Positions 19,560-27,629 of a stretch of DNA of 64,000 nt are shown here, in pieces (positions within the stretch are counted from its first letter, which is position 1; every line of letters begins with the position of its first letter). Made by a program: the position numbers and the translations under genes. The stretch comes from Oceanospirillales bacterium (GTDB lineage Bacteria > Pseudomonadota > Gammaproteobacteria > Pseudomonadales > Endozoicomonadaceae), in NCBI GenBank assembly GCA_004762125.1, contig SIHQ01000005.1, positions 144,925 through 208,924 on the forward strand, read 5' to 3'. Below the pieces are notes generated by a model. It worked only from the letters and a program-made list of their open reading frames with translations, searched no databases and was not told the origin of the DNA.

Positions 19560-19642
19560 TGTGTACCCCGGAGTGAAATAGTTGACGTTTTTTCACTTAA
19601 AAATACCTCGGGGTACACACGAGACATTTTCTGGGGTACACA
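19537..19642. repeat. Array of 12-bp GTGTACCCCAGT units, direct and inverted
   Basis: Three direct units lie at 19537-19548, 19549-19560 and 19561-19572 (last one diverged), and two inverted units at 19609-19620 and 19631-19642. Their position next to the integrase start suggests integrase or excisionase binding sites (arm-type), or control of int. Two further direct units lie at 33435-33458. Confidence 0.6.
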
Positions 19643-19725
19643 TTTTCCCTGAAAGCCTTGCTATCAGAGGTCTGTAGACGATGTGAAAGCAGTATGAAGC
19701 GAACCGAGATTTAAAGGTACGGTTA

Positions 19726-21009
19726 ATGCTGACTCAAAAGAAGCTCGATGGCCTACGTCCCAAGGCTTCGGAATATACCATAGCTGATAGAGACGGTCTG
19801 TATATCAGGATCAGACAGACTGGGGCTATGGCTTGGATCTTTAGGTACAGATATCTGAAGAAGCCGGTACGTATCACCATCGGTAATTATGACCGTAACA
19901 ATCCAGAAAAAGGTTATTCACTCGTGCAAGCCAGAGACGAAGCTCGGAGATTGCTGGGTATGCTGGAGCGTGGAAGCGATCCCAAGCAAGTATTGGCCGA
20001 AGAGGAAACAGCCAAGGTTAGGGAGAAGGAGAAAGAGCAAAAAACCTTTGCCAAACTGGTTAAAGAGTTTGACGAGAAAATACTGAGCCAGAGGGTAAGG
20101 CCTGAATCACCACGCCGGATGCTGGCAAAAGACGTATTGCCTTATATAGGGCATAAACCAGCAGAAGATGTGACTCGTAAGGAGCTGTTGAAGCTTTTGG
20201 ACAATGTAGCCAACCGGAAACACTCCAGAACTTATAGAGAAGGAGCTCCTACATCGGCAAACCGACTGTTGTCATTATTGAAACAGCTATTCCGTTATGC
20301 CTGCCAACGGGAATTGGTTCCATTCAATCCATTGGCAGATATTACTAAAGATGTTGTGGGTGGTCGGGAAGAGTCCAGAGATAGAGCTCTGAATGAGTCA
20401 GAGCTGAGAATCTTACTTACTGAATGCCAGTCATGGAAAACGGCAGAGCAGAACCTTTTATTCCTTCGTTTCCTGCTGGGTAGTGGTCAAAGAGTCGGCA
20501 CTTGTTCTGGAGCAACCTGGGAAGAGTTCGACCTTGAAGAAGGGATATGGCATATCCCACCATCGAGCAAGACAAGGGCGACAAAATCGAATAGTAATAA
20601 TGTGCGACGGTTGCCTTTGTCAGATTACCTGCTGGAAACATTAAAGAAACAGCGCCGGTACAGTGCAGTGAGTACCTATGTTTGGCCTCCACTACGTAGC
20701 ACTGACCTGAATAAGCCTTTTAATTACCAGTCATTCAACCTGCTATTAATCAATAACAAGTTTGCTGGTCTGGATCATTTCACACCACACGACTTACGCC
20801 GGACAATGGCAACCCGTATGGCTGATCTGGAGATAGCTCCCCATATCCCGGAGAAAATCATGGGACATGAGTTGGGGGGAGTGATGCAGGTGTATAACCG
20901 TGCGGAGTACTTCAAGGAGCAGTTAAAGGCTCTGAATATCTGGGGTAATTACCTGAAGGGGCTGGAATCAACCAACGTAATACAGCTATCAGGAAGGAGA
21001 CAGAGATAA
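19726..21009 (+). CDS. int: Tyrosine recombinase (P4-type integrase)
   Basis: A 427-aa site-specific recombinase. The N-terminal DUF4102 arm-binding domain (LTQKKLDGLRPKASEYTIAD..GLYIRI) is typical of P4-like integrases. A core-binding SAM-like region and the catalytic domain follow. Catalytic residues visible are Arg in LGSGQRVGT (~255), HDLRRT (~354), the second His in IMGHE (~380) and Tyr in MQVYNRAEY (~390). It probably integrates and excises the island at the repeated 27-bp site. It ends just before a terminator. Confidence 0.95.
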   Translation: MLTQKKLDGLRPKASEYTIADRDGLYIRIRQTGAMAWIFRYRYLKKPVRITIGNYDRNNPEKGYSLVQARDEARRLLGMLERGSDPKQVLAEEETAKVREKEKEQKTFAKLVKEFDEKILSQRVRPESPRRMLAKDVLPYIGHKPAEDVTRKELLKLLDNVANRKHSRTYREGAPTSANRLLSLLKQLFRYACQRELVPFNPLADITKDVVGGREESRDRALNESELRILLTECQSWKTAEQNLLFLRFLLGSGQRVGTCSGATWEEFDLEEGIWHIPPSSKTRATKSNSNNVRRLPLSDYLLETLKKQRRYSAVSTYVWPPLRSTDLNKPFNYQSFNLLLINNKFAGLDHFTPHDLRRTMATRMADLEIAPHIPEKIMGHELGGVMQVYNRAEYFKEQLKALNIWGNYLKGLESTNVIQLSGRRQR

Positions 21010-21038
21010 ACAGCTTAAAACACGAACTATATTAAAAA

Positions 21039-21067
21039 GGGCTGGTGGTCATACCAGCCCTTTTTTT
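21039..21067 (+). terminator. Rho-independent terminator after the integrase
   Basis: GGGCTGGT / ACCAGCCC stem followed by seven T. It lies 30 bp after the integrase stop and includes the spurious GTG at 21045. Confidence 0.9.
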
Positions 21068-21092
21068 GTTTCCAATAACCCGAGATCGACGA

Positions 21093-21710
21093 ATGAACGA
21101 ATTGTCAGAAAGGCGCATTTTGTGCAACCTTCACGAATATAGCTTTGATTTGGTCGCCATGCTTCAAGGTGGTATTACCGATCCCGGAAACTATTGGTAT
21201 CAACAGGGTTTTAGCATAAGTGCTATTCCAAAGGATCATCCTCTAAAGAGCACTGTCCTTACATTGAAAACTTGTCTTATAGATTGGCTGAATCAGACAG
21301 ATAAAATATATTCGTGCACTGATGTATTCCTTGATCGTTTATCGGATGGGAAAATAGCAAGGGGAATGATACCTGCCAGTCTTGCTCGTGAATGGGTTGC
21401 ACCATTCCTTGATTCATTTCCGTTTGGCGTTACTGATCCTGCGGTACTAGATGATTATTTTGGTCATCCTGAAGCAGACGATCCTCGAATGATTGTTATC
21501 AAAAATGTTTTGCATTTAGAACGGGCTGATTTATTCAGGGCGGCCATAGAAGCACGAACAGATATTGAGTTAAATCCTCCTGGAGGCAGTACGCCCCAAC
21601 GAACTAACCGGGCTGCACTGGAGGAGTTTGTGGAAACAAACTATCCAACGATTGAAGGCCAAACTAAGGAGCATGTGATTGTTACAGCTAATCCTGACAG
21701 AACGGTTTAG
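21093..21710 (+). CDS. Hypothetical island protein
   Basis: A 205-aa protein that I do not recognise. ATG 21093 is used, since the longer frame starts within a terminator hairpin. The composition is that of a soluble globular protein (LSERRILCNLHEYSFDLVAML at the N-terminus, ERADLFRAAIEARTDIEL near residue 150, and a C-terminal tail with TPQRTNRAALEEFV). No signal peptide or membrane helix. It is placed between the integrase and the AlpA operon, so it may have a regulatory or element-maintenance role. Confidence 0.6.
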   Translation: MNELSERRILCNLHEYSFDLVAMLQGGITDPGNYWYQQGFSISAIPKDHPLKSTVLTLKTCLIDWLNQTDKIYSCTDVFLDRLSDGKIARGMIPASLAREWVAPFLDSFPFGVTDPAVLDDYFGHPEADDPRMIVIKNVLHLERADLFRAAIEARTDIELNPPGGSTPQRTNRAALEEFVETNYPTIEGQTKEHVIVTANPDRTV

Positions 21711-21751
21711 TAGAGGTAAAAACAATAGATACCACAAGGGTTGTAGTAGTT

Positions 21752-21792
21752 ACCAGAGGTAAAAGAAAGGAGTCGCCTATGTTACCTCTGGT
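21752..21792 (+). promoter_or_regulatory. Hairpin around the ribosome site of the leader ORF
   Basis: ACCAGAGGTAA (21752-21762) and TTACCTCTGGT (21782-21792) are perfect 11-bp inverted repeats. The loop between them holds the AAGGAG ribosome site and the ATG of the 41-aa ORF. It may control translation as an mRNA hairpin or be a palindromic operator. Confidence 0.5.
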
Positions 21793-21904
21793 TGCCCGCA
21801 CTGGGTCTCTAAACAATATTAAGTCCATTGTTTTCAACCGGAGTGCTGACAATGGCGGACATGAAATACCACGAAAAAATCAAAGCTCTTTATGGTGTGC
21901 CTGA
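21779..21904 (+). CDS. 41-aa leader ORF upstream of alpA
   Basis: ATG 21779 follows AAAGGAG by a good spacing and encodes 41 residues (MLPLVARTGSLNNIKSIVFN, then RSADNGG...). It overlaps the start of alpA in another frame. Short ORFs reading LPLVARTGS...NRSAxxGG precede alpA-like genes in P4-type elements as far as I recall, which supports it being real. Function is unknown. It could be a leader peptide that couples translation into alpA. Confidence 0.5.
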   Translation: MLPLVARTGSLNNIKSIVFNRSADNGGHEIPRKNQSSLWCA

Positions 21905-22079
21905 CGTTATGGTTAAGGAGCCAGAGCGGTTGCTGTTGACTGCTATTGGTAGAACAACAGCCTGGAGAATGGAAAGAGACGGGAAGTTCCCTAAACGCAG
22001 AACACAATCATCTAACCATGTTTCATGGTCAATGGCAGACCTTATGGAGTGGGTTGATAACAGGGACGGTGGAGCATGA
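21852..22079 (+). CDS. alpA: AlpA-family transcriptional regulator
   Basis: A 75-aa small DNA-binding protein. LLLTAIGRTTAWRMERDGKFPKRR is the helix-turn-helix of the AlpA/MerR-like excisionase superfamily, and VSWSMADLMEWVDNRD is its C-terminal hallmark. ATG 21852 is behind GGAG; the TTG at 21828 is not needed. In P4-like satellites and Gram-negative PICIs, AlpA activates excision or lytic genes. It is first in a run of genes with overlapping stop and start codons. Confidence 0.85.
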   Translation: MADMKYHEKIKALYGVPDVMVKEPERLLLTAIGRTTAWRMERDGKFPKRRTQSSNHVSWSMADLMEWVDNRDGGA

Positions 22080-22561
22080 ATACACATCTGCATACTGTCC
22101 ACACTGTTTCATGCAATCCCGTATTGACCCACACAAAACCTATCTGTATTGTTTACCGTGCTCTGGCAAAATCCAGAGCCCGGATTTGCACCCGGCAATA
22201 TACAAGGCGCAACAGTCGCCCATTAAGCGGCTTTTTTTTTGTTGCGGATTCACAGCACGTCCAGTTTATGACGGGCTGGAAGGGCTATCTTCGGATAGGC
22301 CGGTTTCCTTGTATACCGGTAGTGCAAACCTTTCCAGTCTGTCACCAGTCAAGTTTTGCACCTTGGGTGGCAGACTCCAGAAATACAAGGAGTCCGCCCT
22401 TCATGGCAATTTATCGCCTCGCCGTTCTTACCGGCAACACTACTCGCTTATCTAACTGCACAGTCATCGACCACAAAACTATCCAAGCCACCAGCTACCG
22501 GAATGCAGTTGCTATGGCTCTCTCCCTGAATGCTCTTGTCATTTCATGGAGAGCTCTCTAA
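22076..22561 (+). CDS. Ash / Icd-like satellite protein (tentative)
   Basis: A 161-aa ORF whose ATG overlaps the alpA stop as ATGA, with GGTGGAGC upstream, so it is translationally coupled. It is unusually rich in Arg, Thr, Ser and Cys. FMTGWKGYLRIGRF resembles the core of phage Ash proteins. The C-terminal part, RNAVAMALSLNALVISWRAL, resembles host cell-division-inhibitor Icd-like proteins found at the same place in P4-type elements. Another frame is also open here for long stretches, so the call rests on overlap, position and faint resemblance. Confidence 0.5.
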   Translation: MNTHLHTVHTVSCNPVLTHTKPICIVYRALAKSRARICTRQYTRRNSRPLSGFFFVADSQHVQFMTGWKGYLRIGRFPCIPVVQTFPVCHQSSFAPWVADSRNTRSPPFMAIYRLAVLTGNTTRLSNCTVIDHKTIQATSYRNAVAMALSLNALVISWRAL

Positions 22562-22770
22562 TGGATCGCATTCGGATTCTTAATATTGCAGCTTGCATCG
22601 TTGTTGAAAAGCGTGGGCTCTTGAAGCTGAGCCTTAATACAGCCATTGAATTAAAAAACGACGAATTAAAAACATTCTGGGCAGAGCAACTGGCTGAATG
22701 TGATGCTGTTTATCGTGGCCTGGTAGATATTCAGGTACGTGAAATGAGCTTACGGGAAGATTCAGAATGA
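22561..22770 (+). CDS. Small hypothetical island protein
   Basis: A 69-aa protein. ATG 22561 overlaps the preceding stop (TAATG) and has GGAGAG 7 bases upstream, so it continues the coupled operon. The sequence is helical and soluble (MDRIRILNIAACIVVEKRG; ELKTFWAEQLAECDAVYRGL). I do not recognise the family. Confidence 0.6.
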   Translation: MDRIRILNIAACIVVEKRGLLKLSLNTAIELKNDELKTFWAEQLAECDAVYRGLVDIQVREMSLREDSE

Positions 22771-23204
22771 ACCACTCCCGCAAGCGAAAGATGATCCCTT
22801 TCGGGAACAGGCTGAATAGAAGAATATACAAATATTGTGAAGGCGTGAAAGGATCCGCCGTAGTTATTTTGTTTGCTGGTGGGCAAGAGGCTTGGGAGGA
22901 GGCAGAAAGTAATTCGCTAGCTTATTACAAAGAGTGGTTAAGCTGGCCTGGAAATATACTTTGTCTTCCTGAGATTACGAGAGCAGCCAATTATCAGTAC
23001 CCGGTGCAAAACCTTGATGTTCTGGTCTGGCTTACGAAATACCCTGACGAAATCGGTCTCGACATATTAATGGAGTTAGTAGATGCATTATTTTCTGATG
23101 GTGCTCGAAGCATTTGCTTTCAGTCTATTTACGCTGAACAAATAGAACCGGATTACAAACCGTACTACGGTTTTAATCTTGAGATTGGAATATATCATGG
23201 ATGA
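22767..23204 (+). CDS. Hypothetical island protein
   Basis: A 145-aa protein. Its ATG overlaps the previous stop as ATGA. A hydrophobic strand, SAVVILFAGGQEAWEEAE, follows a basic N-terminus (NHSRKRKMIPFGNRLNRR). A Trp-rich central part (YYKEWLSWPGNILCLPE) is followed by an acidic C-terminal half. There is no clear catalytic motif or known domain. Its stop overlaps the start of the replication gene, so it is probably made together with it. Confidence 0.6.
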   Translation: MNHSRKRKMIPFGNRLNRRIYKYCEGVKGSAVVILFAGGQEAWEEAESNSLAYYKEWLSWPGNILCLPEITRAANYQYPVQNLDVLVWLTKYPDEIGLDILMELVDALFSDGARSICFQSIYAEQIEPDYKPYYGFNLEIGIYHG

Positions 23205-24621
23205 TATAAAGAGAGGTTTCAAAACCCTAATAGCTAACAAACCAGCTAGCACTGAGGTTGATTTAGAGGACTATTCAGAACCTGACTACACCCGAACACC
23301 ACCAAAGGCGCACTCAGCAATGTTTCCAGGAATTCTTGGGGAGATAGTGGAAGCTGTTTGTTCTGAAACTGAAGCAGTGCCGGTTGCAGTTGGAGCCAAT
23401 ATTATTGCCCGATTTTCCGCAATGATTGGCAGGCCATCAAAACAACTGCCTGATGCACCAAGTTTTAGTATTGGTGATAGTGAAATGCATTGCAGGCCGT
23501 TTTATCTGATCACTGGTGAAACAGGAAAAGGCCGAAAAGGAACATCTGACAAGCCCGCTCGCATCATATTTCAGCGGGTCGATCAGCTACTTTTTGAACG
23601 GCATAGTTTGATAAATAGTGCTGAGAATAAATCAGAGTTAGAGCAGTACTGGCCGCTGAATACTCATGGAGGAGGATTGTCGACAGGTGAGGGTCTTGCT
23701 TATTTCCTTAGGGATGATCAGGAGGGCAAGGGTGGAGAGATAATACCTGGGCAACCTGATAAAAGGCTGTTTGTTGTTGAAGAGGAGTTTGCAAATGCTC
23801 TGGCGGTTTGCAAACGTGAACACAACACAATATCGGGCACTCTCAGAAAACTATGGGATGGGGAAACACTTTCACCATTAACTAAGTCAGATAGGACGAT
23901 AGCTAGCAACCCGCATGTATCTATTGTGGGGCATATAACAGCGTATGAGTTCATAGAGAAGTCTACTGGTAATGACATTGCTAACGGCCTTCTAAACAGA
24001 TTTGTTGTTTTGTACTCCAAGCGTGAAAAACTGGTTGCTCTACCACAGAGAACAGCAGATTACGTAATAAACGACTTGGCTACAGTGCTGGCTGATGCAG
24101 TTGAATTTGGACAGGCTGCTGGTGGGCTTACTCTTGAACAAAGTGCTAAGGAATACTGGGAGCCTGAATACAACCGGCTTACTTGCTGTGAAGGTGGTAG
24201 AGCTATAAGTAGCTTGTTTGCTCGATCAGAACCTTATGCTCTTATGCATGCAGCTATTTTTGCATTATTAGATAAACGAAAGTTTATTAATGTTGCTGAC
24301 TTGAAAGCCGCACTTCATTGGGTGGAATACTGGCGACACTCATTAGTCTATATCTTCGATGGCGAACGAAAGCAGGTTGAAGCTGAAGTCGAATCATCTT
24401 TCGCTGACGAAGTCTATCAAGCGGTCTGTAAGATTAATAACGGTAAAGGGTGCACCAGAACAGAAATTAGCCATCACTTTTGTCGTAATACATCTGCTGC
24501 TGAATATACCGCAGCTCTTGAAAAACTAATGGCGTCTGTGCCACCCAAGGTTAACTTGAAAAGGGTAAAGTTGCCGGGGAAAAGAAACAGGGTGAAAACT
24601 TATCATCCTATACGAAATTAA
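23197..24621 (+). CDS. DUF3987-like replication ATPase/primase-type protein
   Basis: A 474-aa protein. ATG 23197 overlaps the preceding stop; the TTG at 23179 is not needed. A P-loop-like LITGETGKGRKGTS is at ~105-117. LFVVEEEFANAL follows as a Walker-B-like acidic strand, then VGHITAYEFIEKSTGNDIANGLLNRFVVLY, which resembles the sensor/arginine-finger region of DUF3987 proteins from phages and integrated elements. The C-terminal ~80 residues look like a winged-helix domain. It probably unwinds or initiates replication at the repeat cluster that follows. Confidence 0.75.
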   Translation: MDDIKRGFKTLIANKPASTEVDLEDYSEPDYTRTPPKAHSAMFPGILGEIVEAVCSETEAVPVAVGANIIARFSAMIGRPSKQLPDAPSFSIGDSEMHCRPFYLITGETGKGRKGTSDKPARIIFQRVDQLLFERHSLINSAENKSELEQYWPLNTHGGGLSTGEGLAYFLRDDQEGKGGEIIPGQPDKRLFVVEEEFANALAVCKREHNTISGTLRKLWDGETLSPLTKSDRTIASNPHVSIVGHITAYEFIEKSTGNDIANGLLNRFVVLYSKREKLVALPQRTADYVINDLATVLADAVEFGQAAGGLTLEQSAKEYWEPEYNRLTCCEGGRAISSLFARSEPYALMHAAIFALLDKRKFINVADLKAALHWVEYWRHSLVYIFDGERKQVEAEVESSFADEVYQAVCKINNGKGCTRTEISHHFCRNTSAAEYTAALEKLMASVPPKVNLKRVKLPGKRNRVKTYHPIRN

Positions 24622-24831
24622 CGAATCAACGAATTCTTCTTTGATCCCTTGGTAATCAAGGGTTTCAGCATTCGTAGCCTGATTACGAAAAGTTCACATG
24701 AAACGAATCGCTCAAGATAAAATTTTGAATAATTCGTAACTTCTAAAAAGTTCGTAACCCTAATACGAATGGTCAGTGCTTAGAGCTTCAAGGCTTTAAG
24801 CATTTTTTCGTAAATTCGTAAAATTCGTATA
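24611..24831. repeat. Cluster of TTCGTA repeats, candidate replication origin
   Basis: Within about 220 bp downstream of the replication gene I count at least nine copies of TTCGTA or its complement TACGAA, plus near matches ACGAATC. Examples are at 24611, 24671, 24684, 24733, 24751, 24765, 24807, 24815 and 24823. The last three are in tandem at ~8-bp spacing in AT-rich sequence. Satellites of the P4 and PICI type carry such iterons at ori next to the initiator gene. Confidence 0.6.
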
Positions 24832-24857
24832 GGGATAAGTGTTTCGGAGCAGTACTA

Positions 24858-25802
24858 ATGCAAACGGCATTGCAGATAAAAGAACCAAACCATTCAAGAT
24901 CGATCTGGGCAGGCTCCCTGCTTTCAACGTCCACAAGTACCATCATGACGGTATTACTTCTGGCCTCTATCGGGCAGGGCTGGCTGTCAGTCCTGTTACT
25001 GGCTGCTGCTGGCTTGGGCTTTGAATTGTTGAAGTGGTCAAGCTGGCAGGATGCCTGGCAGAGCCATTACAGCCACCAGCCGGACAAGAGAAACATACTG
25101 GCGGCATTGTGTGCGCTGGCGGTGATACTGTCCGTGATGGCCTCCATTGCTACCACCCGCAGCAACCTTGCGATAAGTGCCAGTGGCTACACAGTGGCAA
25201 CTGAACAGAAGGCTCTGCTGCTGGATCAGATCAGGCAGAAGCAGGAAGCCATAGACGTATGCACGGCAGCAAACAGAATTACACTCTGTGCCCGTCCATT
25301 GCAGACAGAACTGTCTGAGCTGACCCACCAACTAAACAACCTGGTTATTCCTGCACCGGATGAAGCAACCGCACTGGTAATGGAGGTCGGCAAGTTATCC
25401 GGGCTGGCTTTTGATGAGTCCGCAACACTGGTGGTCGCTCTGGTTTCTATCATGCTGGATGCCTCAGGGTTGTACTTCCTGTATAAACAAACAGTAATGC
25501 AGGAGCCCGTTATACAGCCAATGCCTAGCACTGATGCAGAGGCGTTACCCGAACCTGAAAAGCCTGCTGGTGGACTGCATACGCATATACACGGTGATAT
25601 GAATCTGTCTGTCAGCTTGGGCGTTGATGACCTACTGAAAAGGTCGCTGGAGTTGATCCAGTCAAAGCAGGTAAAACCAAGTGTGCGGAGTTTGGCAGAG
25701 TCGCTGGAACTGCCACAACACACGGCACAAACCATTCTGCATTGGCTGGCTGATGCCGGGCATATCCAGCGGCAAGAAAGCGGTAGGGGCTACCTGCTTT
25801 GA
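24858..25802 (+). CDS. Membrane protein with C-terminal winged-helix-like domain
   Basis: A 314-aa protein. Hydrophobic segments lie at about 25-57, 80-98 and 186-206 (TLVVALVSIMLDASGLYFLY). Between them, residues ~112-165 form a helical, probably extracytoplasmic region with a Cys pair (VCTAANRITLCARP). A Pro-rich linker follows. The last ~60 residues (KQVKPSVRSLAESLELPQHT...ILHWLADAGHIQRQESG) look like a winged helix. This architecture suggests a membrane sensor tied to DNA binding. I do not recognise a named family. Confidence 0.65.
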   Translation: MQTALQIKEPNHSRSIWAGSLLSTSTSTIMTVLLLASIGQGWLSVLLLAAAGLGFELLKWSSWQDAWQSHYSHQPDKRNILAALCALAVILSVMASIATTRSNLAISASGYTVATEQKALLLDQIRQKQEAIDVCTAANRITLCARPLQTELSELTHQLNNLVIPAPDEATALVMEVGKLSGLAFDESATLVVALVSIMLDASGLYFLYKQTVMQEPVIQPMPSTDAEALPEPEKPAGGLHTHIHGDMNLSVSLGVDDLLKRSLELIQSKQVKPSVRSLAESLELPQHTAQTILHWLADAGHIQRQESGRGYLL

Positions 25803-25834
25803 AGGAAAAAAAAGTTAATAGAGGAAATAAAAGT

Positions 25835-26176
25835 ATGAAATGGACACATGAACACGGGGCAACAGTTGCCAATCCAGACCAGTTCACTCGCTATATCATT
25901 GCAGGTAATACGCTGACAGTGATGTATACCGAAGTGGAAGAACTTAAAAGTGAAGCCCTTGGCATCTCTGGCCGCCTGGAAGTACTGAAGAAGAGAGCAG
26001 AGCAGCACAAAAGGTATAAGAAAAAGGTCAGTAAAATAGAATATGAAATGCTTTGCCATCAGGTAAATGAAGATTTTGAAAAGGACAAAACGCCAGAACA
26101 AATAGCACAACACAACAGGGAATTTAAAAAGCTATTTGATGAAGTGTTCAATGGAGTACAGGAAGAAAAGCAATGA
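25835..26176 (+). CDS. Small hypothetical island protein
   Basis: A 113-aa protein. ATG 25835 has AGAGGAAA upstream; a TTG at 25799 is rejected. The N-terminal half reads MKWTHEHGATVANPDQFTR, and the C-terminal half is charged and helical (RLEVLKKRAEQHKRYKKKVSK; HNREFKKLFDEVFNG). No known domain. The stop overlaps the next start as ATGA. Confidence 0.6.
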   Translation: MKWTHEHGATVANPDQFTRYIIAGNTLTVMYTEVEELKSEALGISGRLEVLKKRAEQHKRYKKKVSKIEYEMLCHQVNEDFEKDKTPEQIAQHNREFKKLFDEVFNGVQEEKQ

Positions 26177-26388
26177 TTGAACTAACAGCCGACCAGATAA
26201 CAGCACTGGTAAAAGGTGAAACGGTGACAGCGGAAGGTGTGGAGATAAAAGCCGCCGAACAAGCCGATACACTTGATTTATTTCTGGCAATACTGGACGC
26301 CAGTAAGTCAGGTGTCAGAAGCAAAGACGAGGGAGAAAGCGAGAATTATCTAGATATTCCTGCTTTTCTGAGAAGTCAGGCAGACTAA
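26173..26388 (+). CDS. Small hypothetical acidic island protein
   Basis: A 71-aa protein coupled to the previous gene by an ATGA overlap. It is acidic (ELTADQITALVKGETVTAEG; SKDEGESENYLDIPAFL). No known family. It is the last gene of the plus-strand block, followed by a hairpin. Confidence 0.6.
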   Translation: MIELTADQITALVKGETVTAEGVEIKAAEQADTLDLFLAILDASKSGVRSKDEGESENYLDIPAFLRSQAD

Positions 26389-26406
26389 CCAACACCACTT
26401 AAAGAA

Positions 26407-26424
26407 AGCCCCCTAAACGGGGCT
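26407..26424 (+). terminator. Hairpin after the plus-strand island block
   Basis: AGCCCC and GGGGCT form a compact GC stem followed by CTCTTATC. The T-run is weak. It closes the operon that ends at 26388. Confidence 0.55.
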
Positions 26425-26469
26425 CTCTTATCAATAAACTTGATACAAAAGACTGTGGTATCTCATTTT

Positions 26470-27318
26470 TTATAATTCAACTTCTTTTCTAATATCTACG
26501 TCTGTTTTCTTGATGATAAACTCTCTTAAATTCTTGAAATCACGTTCAAAATTTTTGTCTATTTCAGCATTATATGCAAGTACGGCATACCTATTAAATT
26601 CCTCGGTGAAATTATTTTCAGTAATATATTTATTATCAATCTCACTTTTGAATTCATTTAACACACTTTCTGATTTTATTTTAAAATTAGGGGTTTTTTT
26701 AATGAAAGCACTTATGTGATCCTGCAGTTCTTTATTTGAGAATAGAGAAAACTCATACAGCGATGAGTTAAACTCTTCCTTTTTTTCACGCCATTTAATT
26801 AACAGTGCTTTGTACTTGTCACTTGCATCTTTAATTCTATCGTAATTTTCTTCAGAAGCGTACTGAGTGTTTCTTATATAGACTTGACTTTTAAAGTAAT
26901 TAAATCCTATATTTCTTTTTAATTCAGTCATGTCTGCATTTAAATCACGTAATTCTTTAACTATTCTCCGTCCTCTGTCTCGATCTTTTATTTTTTGCGC
27001 AACAATTAACTGTTTCGACCAAATAGCATGTTCTCTATCTTTCTGATCTGCACTAATATAAATATTACTTGCTATAGTAGCTATAGCTACTATTAAAGCA
27101 CCTAAGATACTCTTATAAGTCTCAGGCAAGCTAAACTTAGTTTTAGGAGAATTAGATTCACCGGCAGTAGTTTTTTCATCTGAGTAACGTTTATTTATCT
27201 CAACCGTATCATGACTAGCTTCACCTACACCCTGTTCAGAATATTTTTCTTCGCTTGAAACAGGGTCATGTAAGTTGTTCAAATTACTATCTCTTTGCAA
27301 TTCCATTTCTTTAGTCAT
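26470..27318 (-). CDS. Hypothetical membrane-anchored protein, AT-rich cargo
   Basis: A 282-aa protein. A charged, low-complexity N-terminus (~1-60) is followed by one transmembrane helix at ~70-89 (ILGALIVAIATIASNIYISA) and a long charged helical domain (KIKDRDRGRRIVKELRDLNA; ENYDRIKDASDKYKALLIKW). The coding region is clearly more AT-rich than the neighbouring genes, which suggests separate acquisition. It is divergent from the next membrane gene. No family is recognised. Confidence 0.6.
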   Translation of the reverse strand: MTKEMELQRDSNLNNLHDPVSSEEKYSEQGVGEASHDTVEINKRYSDEKTTAGESNSPKTKFSLPETYKSILGALIVAIATIASNIYISADQKDREHAIWSKQLIVAQKIKDRDRGRRIVKELRDLNADMTELKRNIGFNYFKSQVYIRNTQYASEENYDRIKDASDKYKALLIKWREKKEEFNSSLYEFSLFSNKELQDHISAFIKKTPNFKIKSESVLNEFKSEIDNKYITENNFTEEFNRYAVLAYNAEIDKNFERDFKNLREFIIKKTDVDIRKEVEL

Positions 27319-27629
27319 TCGTTCTGTACTAGTAATTATCTGTTGGTAGAGGTGCCGTAATATAGCCTCAAATAATTATCGCTAACAGTGTTTTCTGAAA
27401 GTATTTACTCATGGCTGAAAATATAGTCACACGACAATGTGATAACAGTATTAGGGGCAATATAAAGAAAATGATATTGGACTACCCTAAAAGCATGACT
27501 ATGCTATTGATATCCATAATGAATTTTTTGCTTTTCACTATCTCCTATATGGGGAATATAACTATTTTCCAATAGGTTATTTACATGTATTCTTTCATTA
27601 ATTTATAACAAATTTAATGGACGTTTTCT
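27319..27629. other. AT-rich divergent intergenic region, no gene seen
   Basis: 311 bp between two divergent membrane-protein genes of the island. It is AT-rich and must contain their promoters, but no specific element can be supported. Confidence 0.4.

Noticed and set aside
19537..19642. GTGTACCCC repeats as a plasmid-type iteron origin
   Set aside because: They lie at the element ends and match between both ends, which fits recombination sites better; the TTCGTA cluster is the better origin candidate.
21946..22455. 169-aa plus-strand ORF overlapping alpA and the Ash/Icd-like gene
   Set aside because: No start context, begins inside alpA, while the competing frame at 22076 is coupled to the alpA stop and has a ribosome site.
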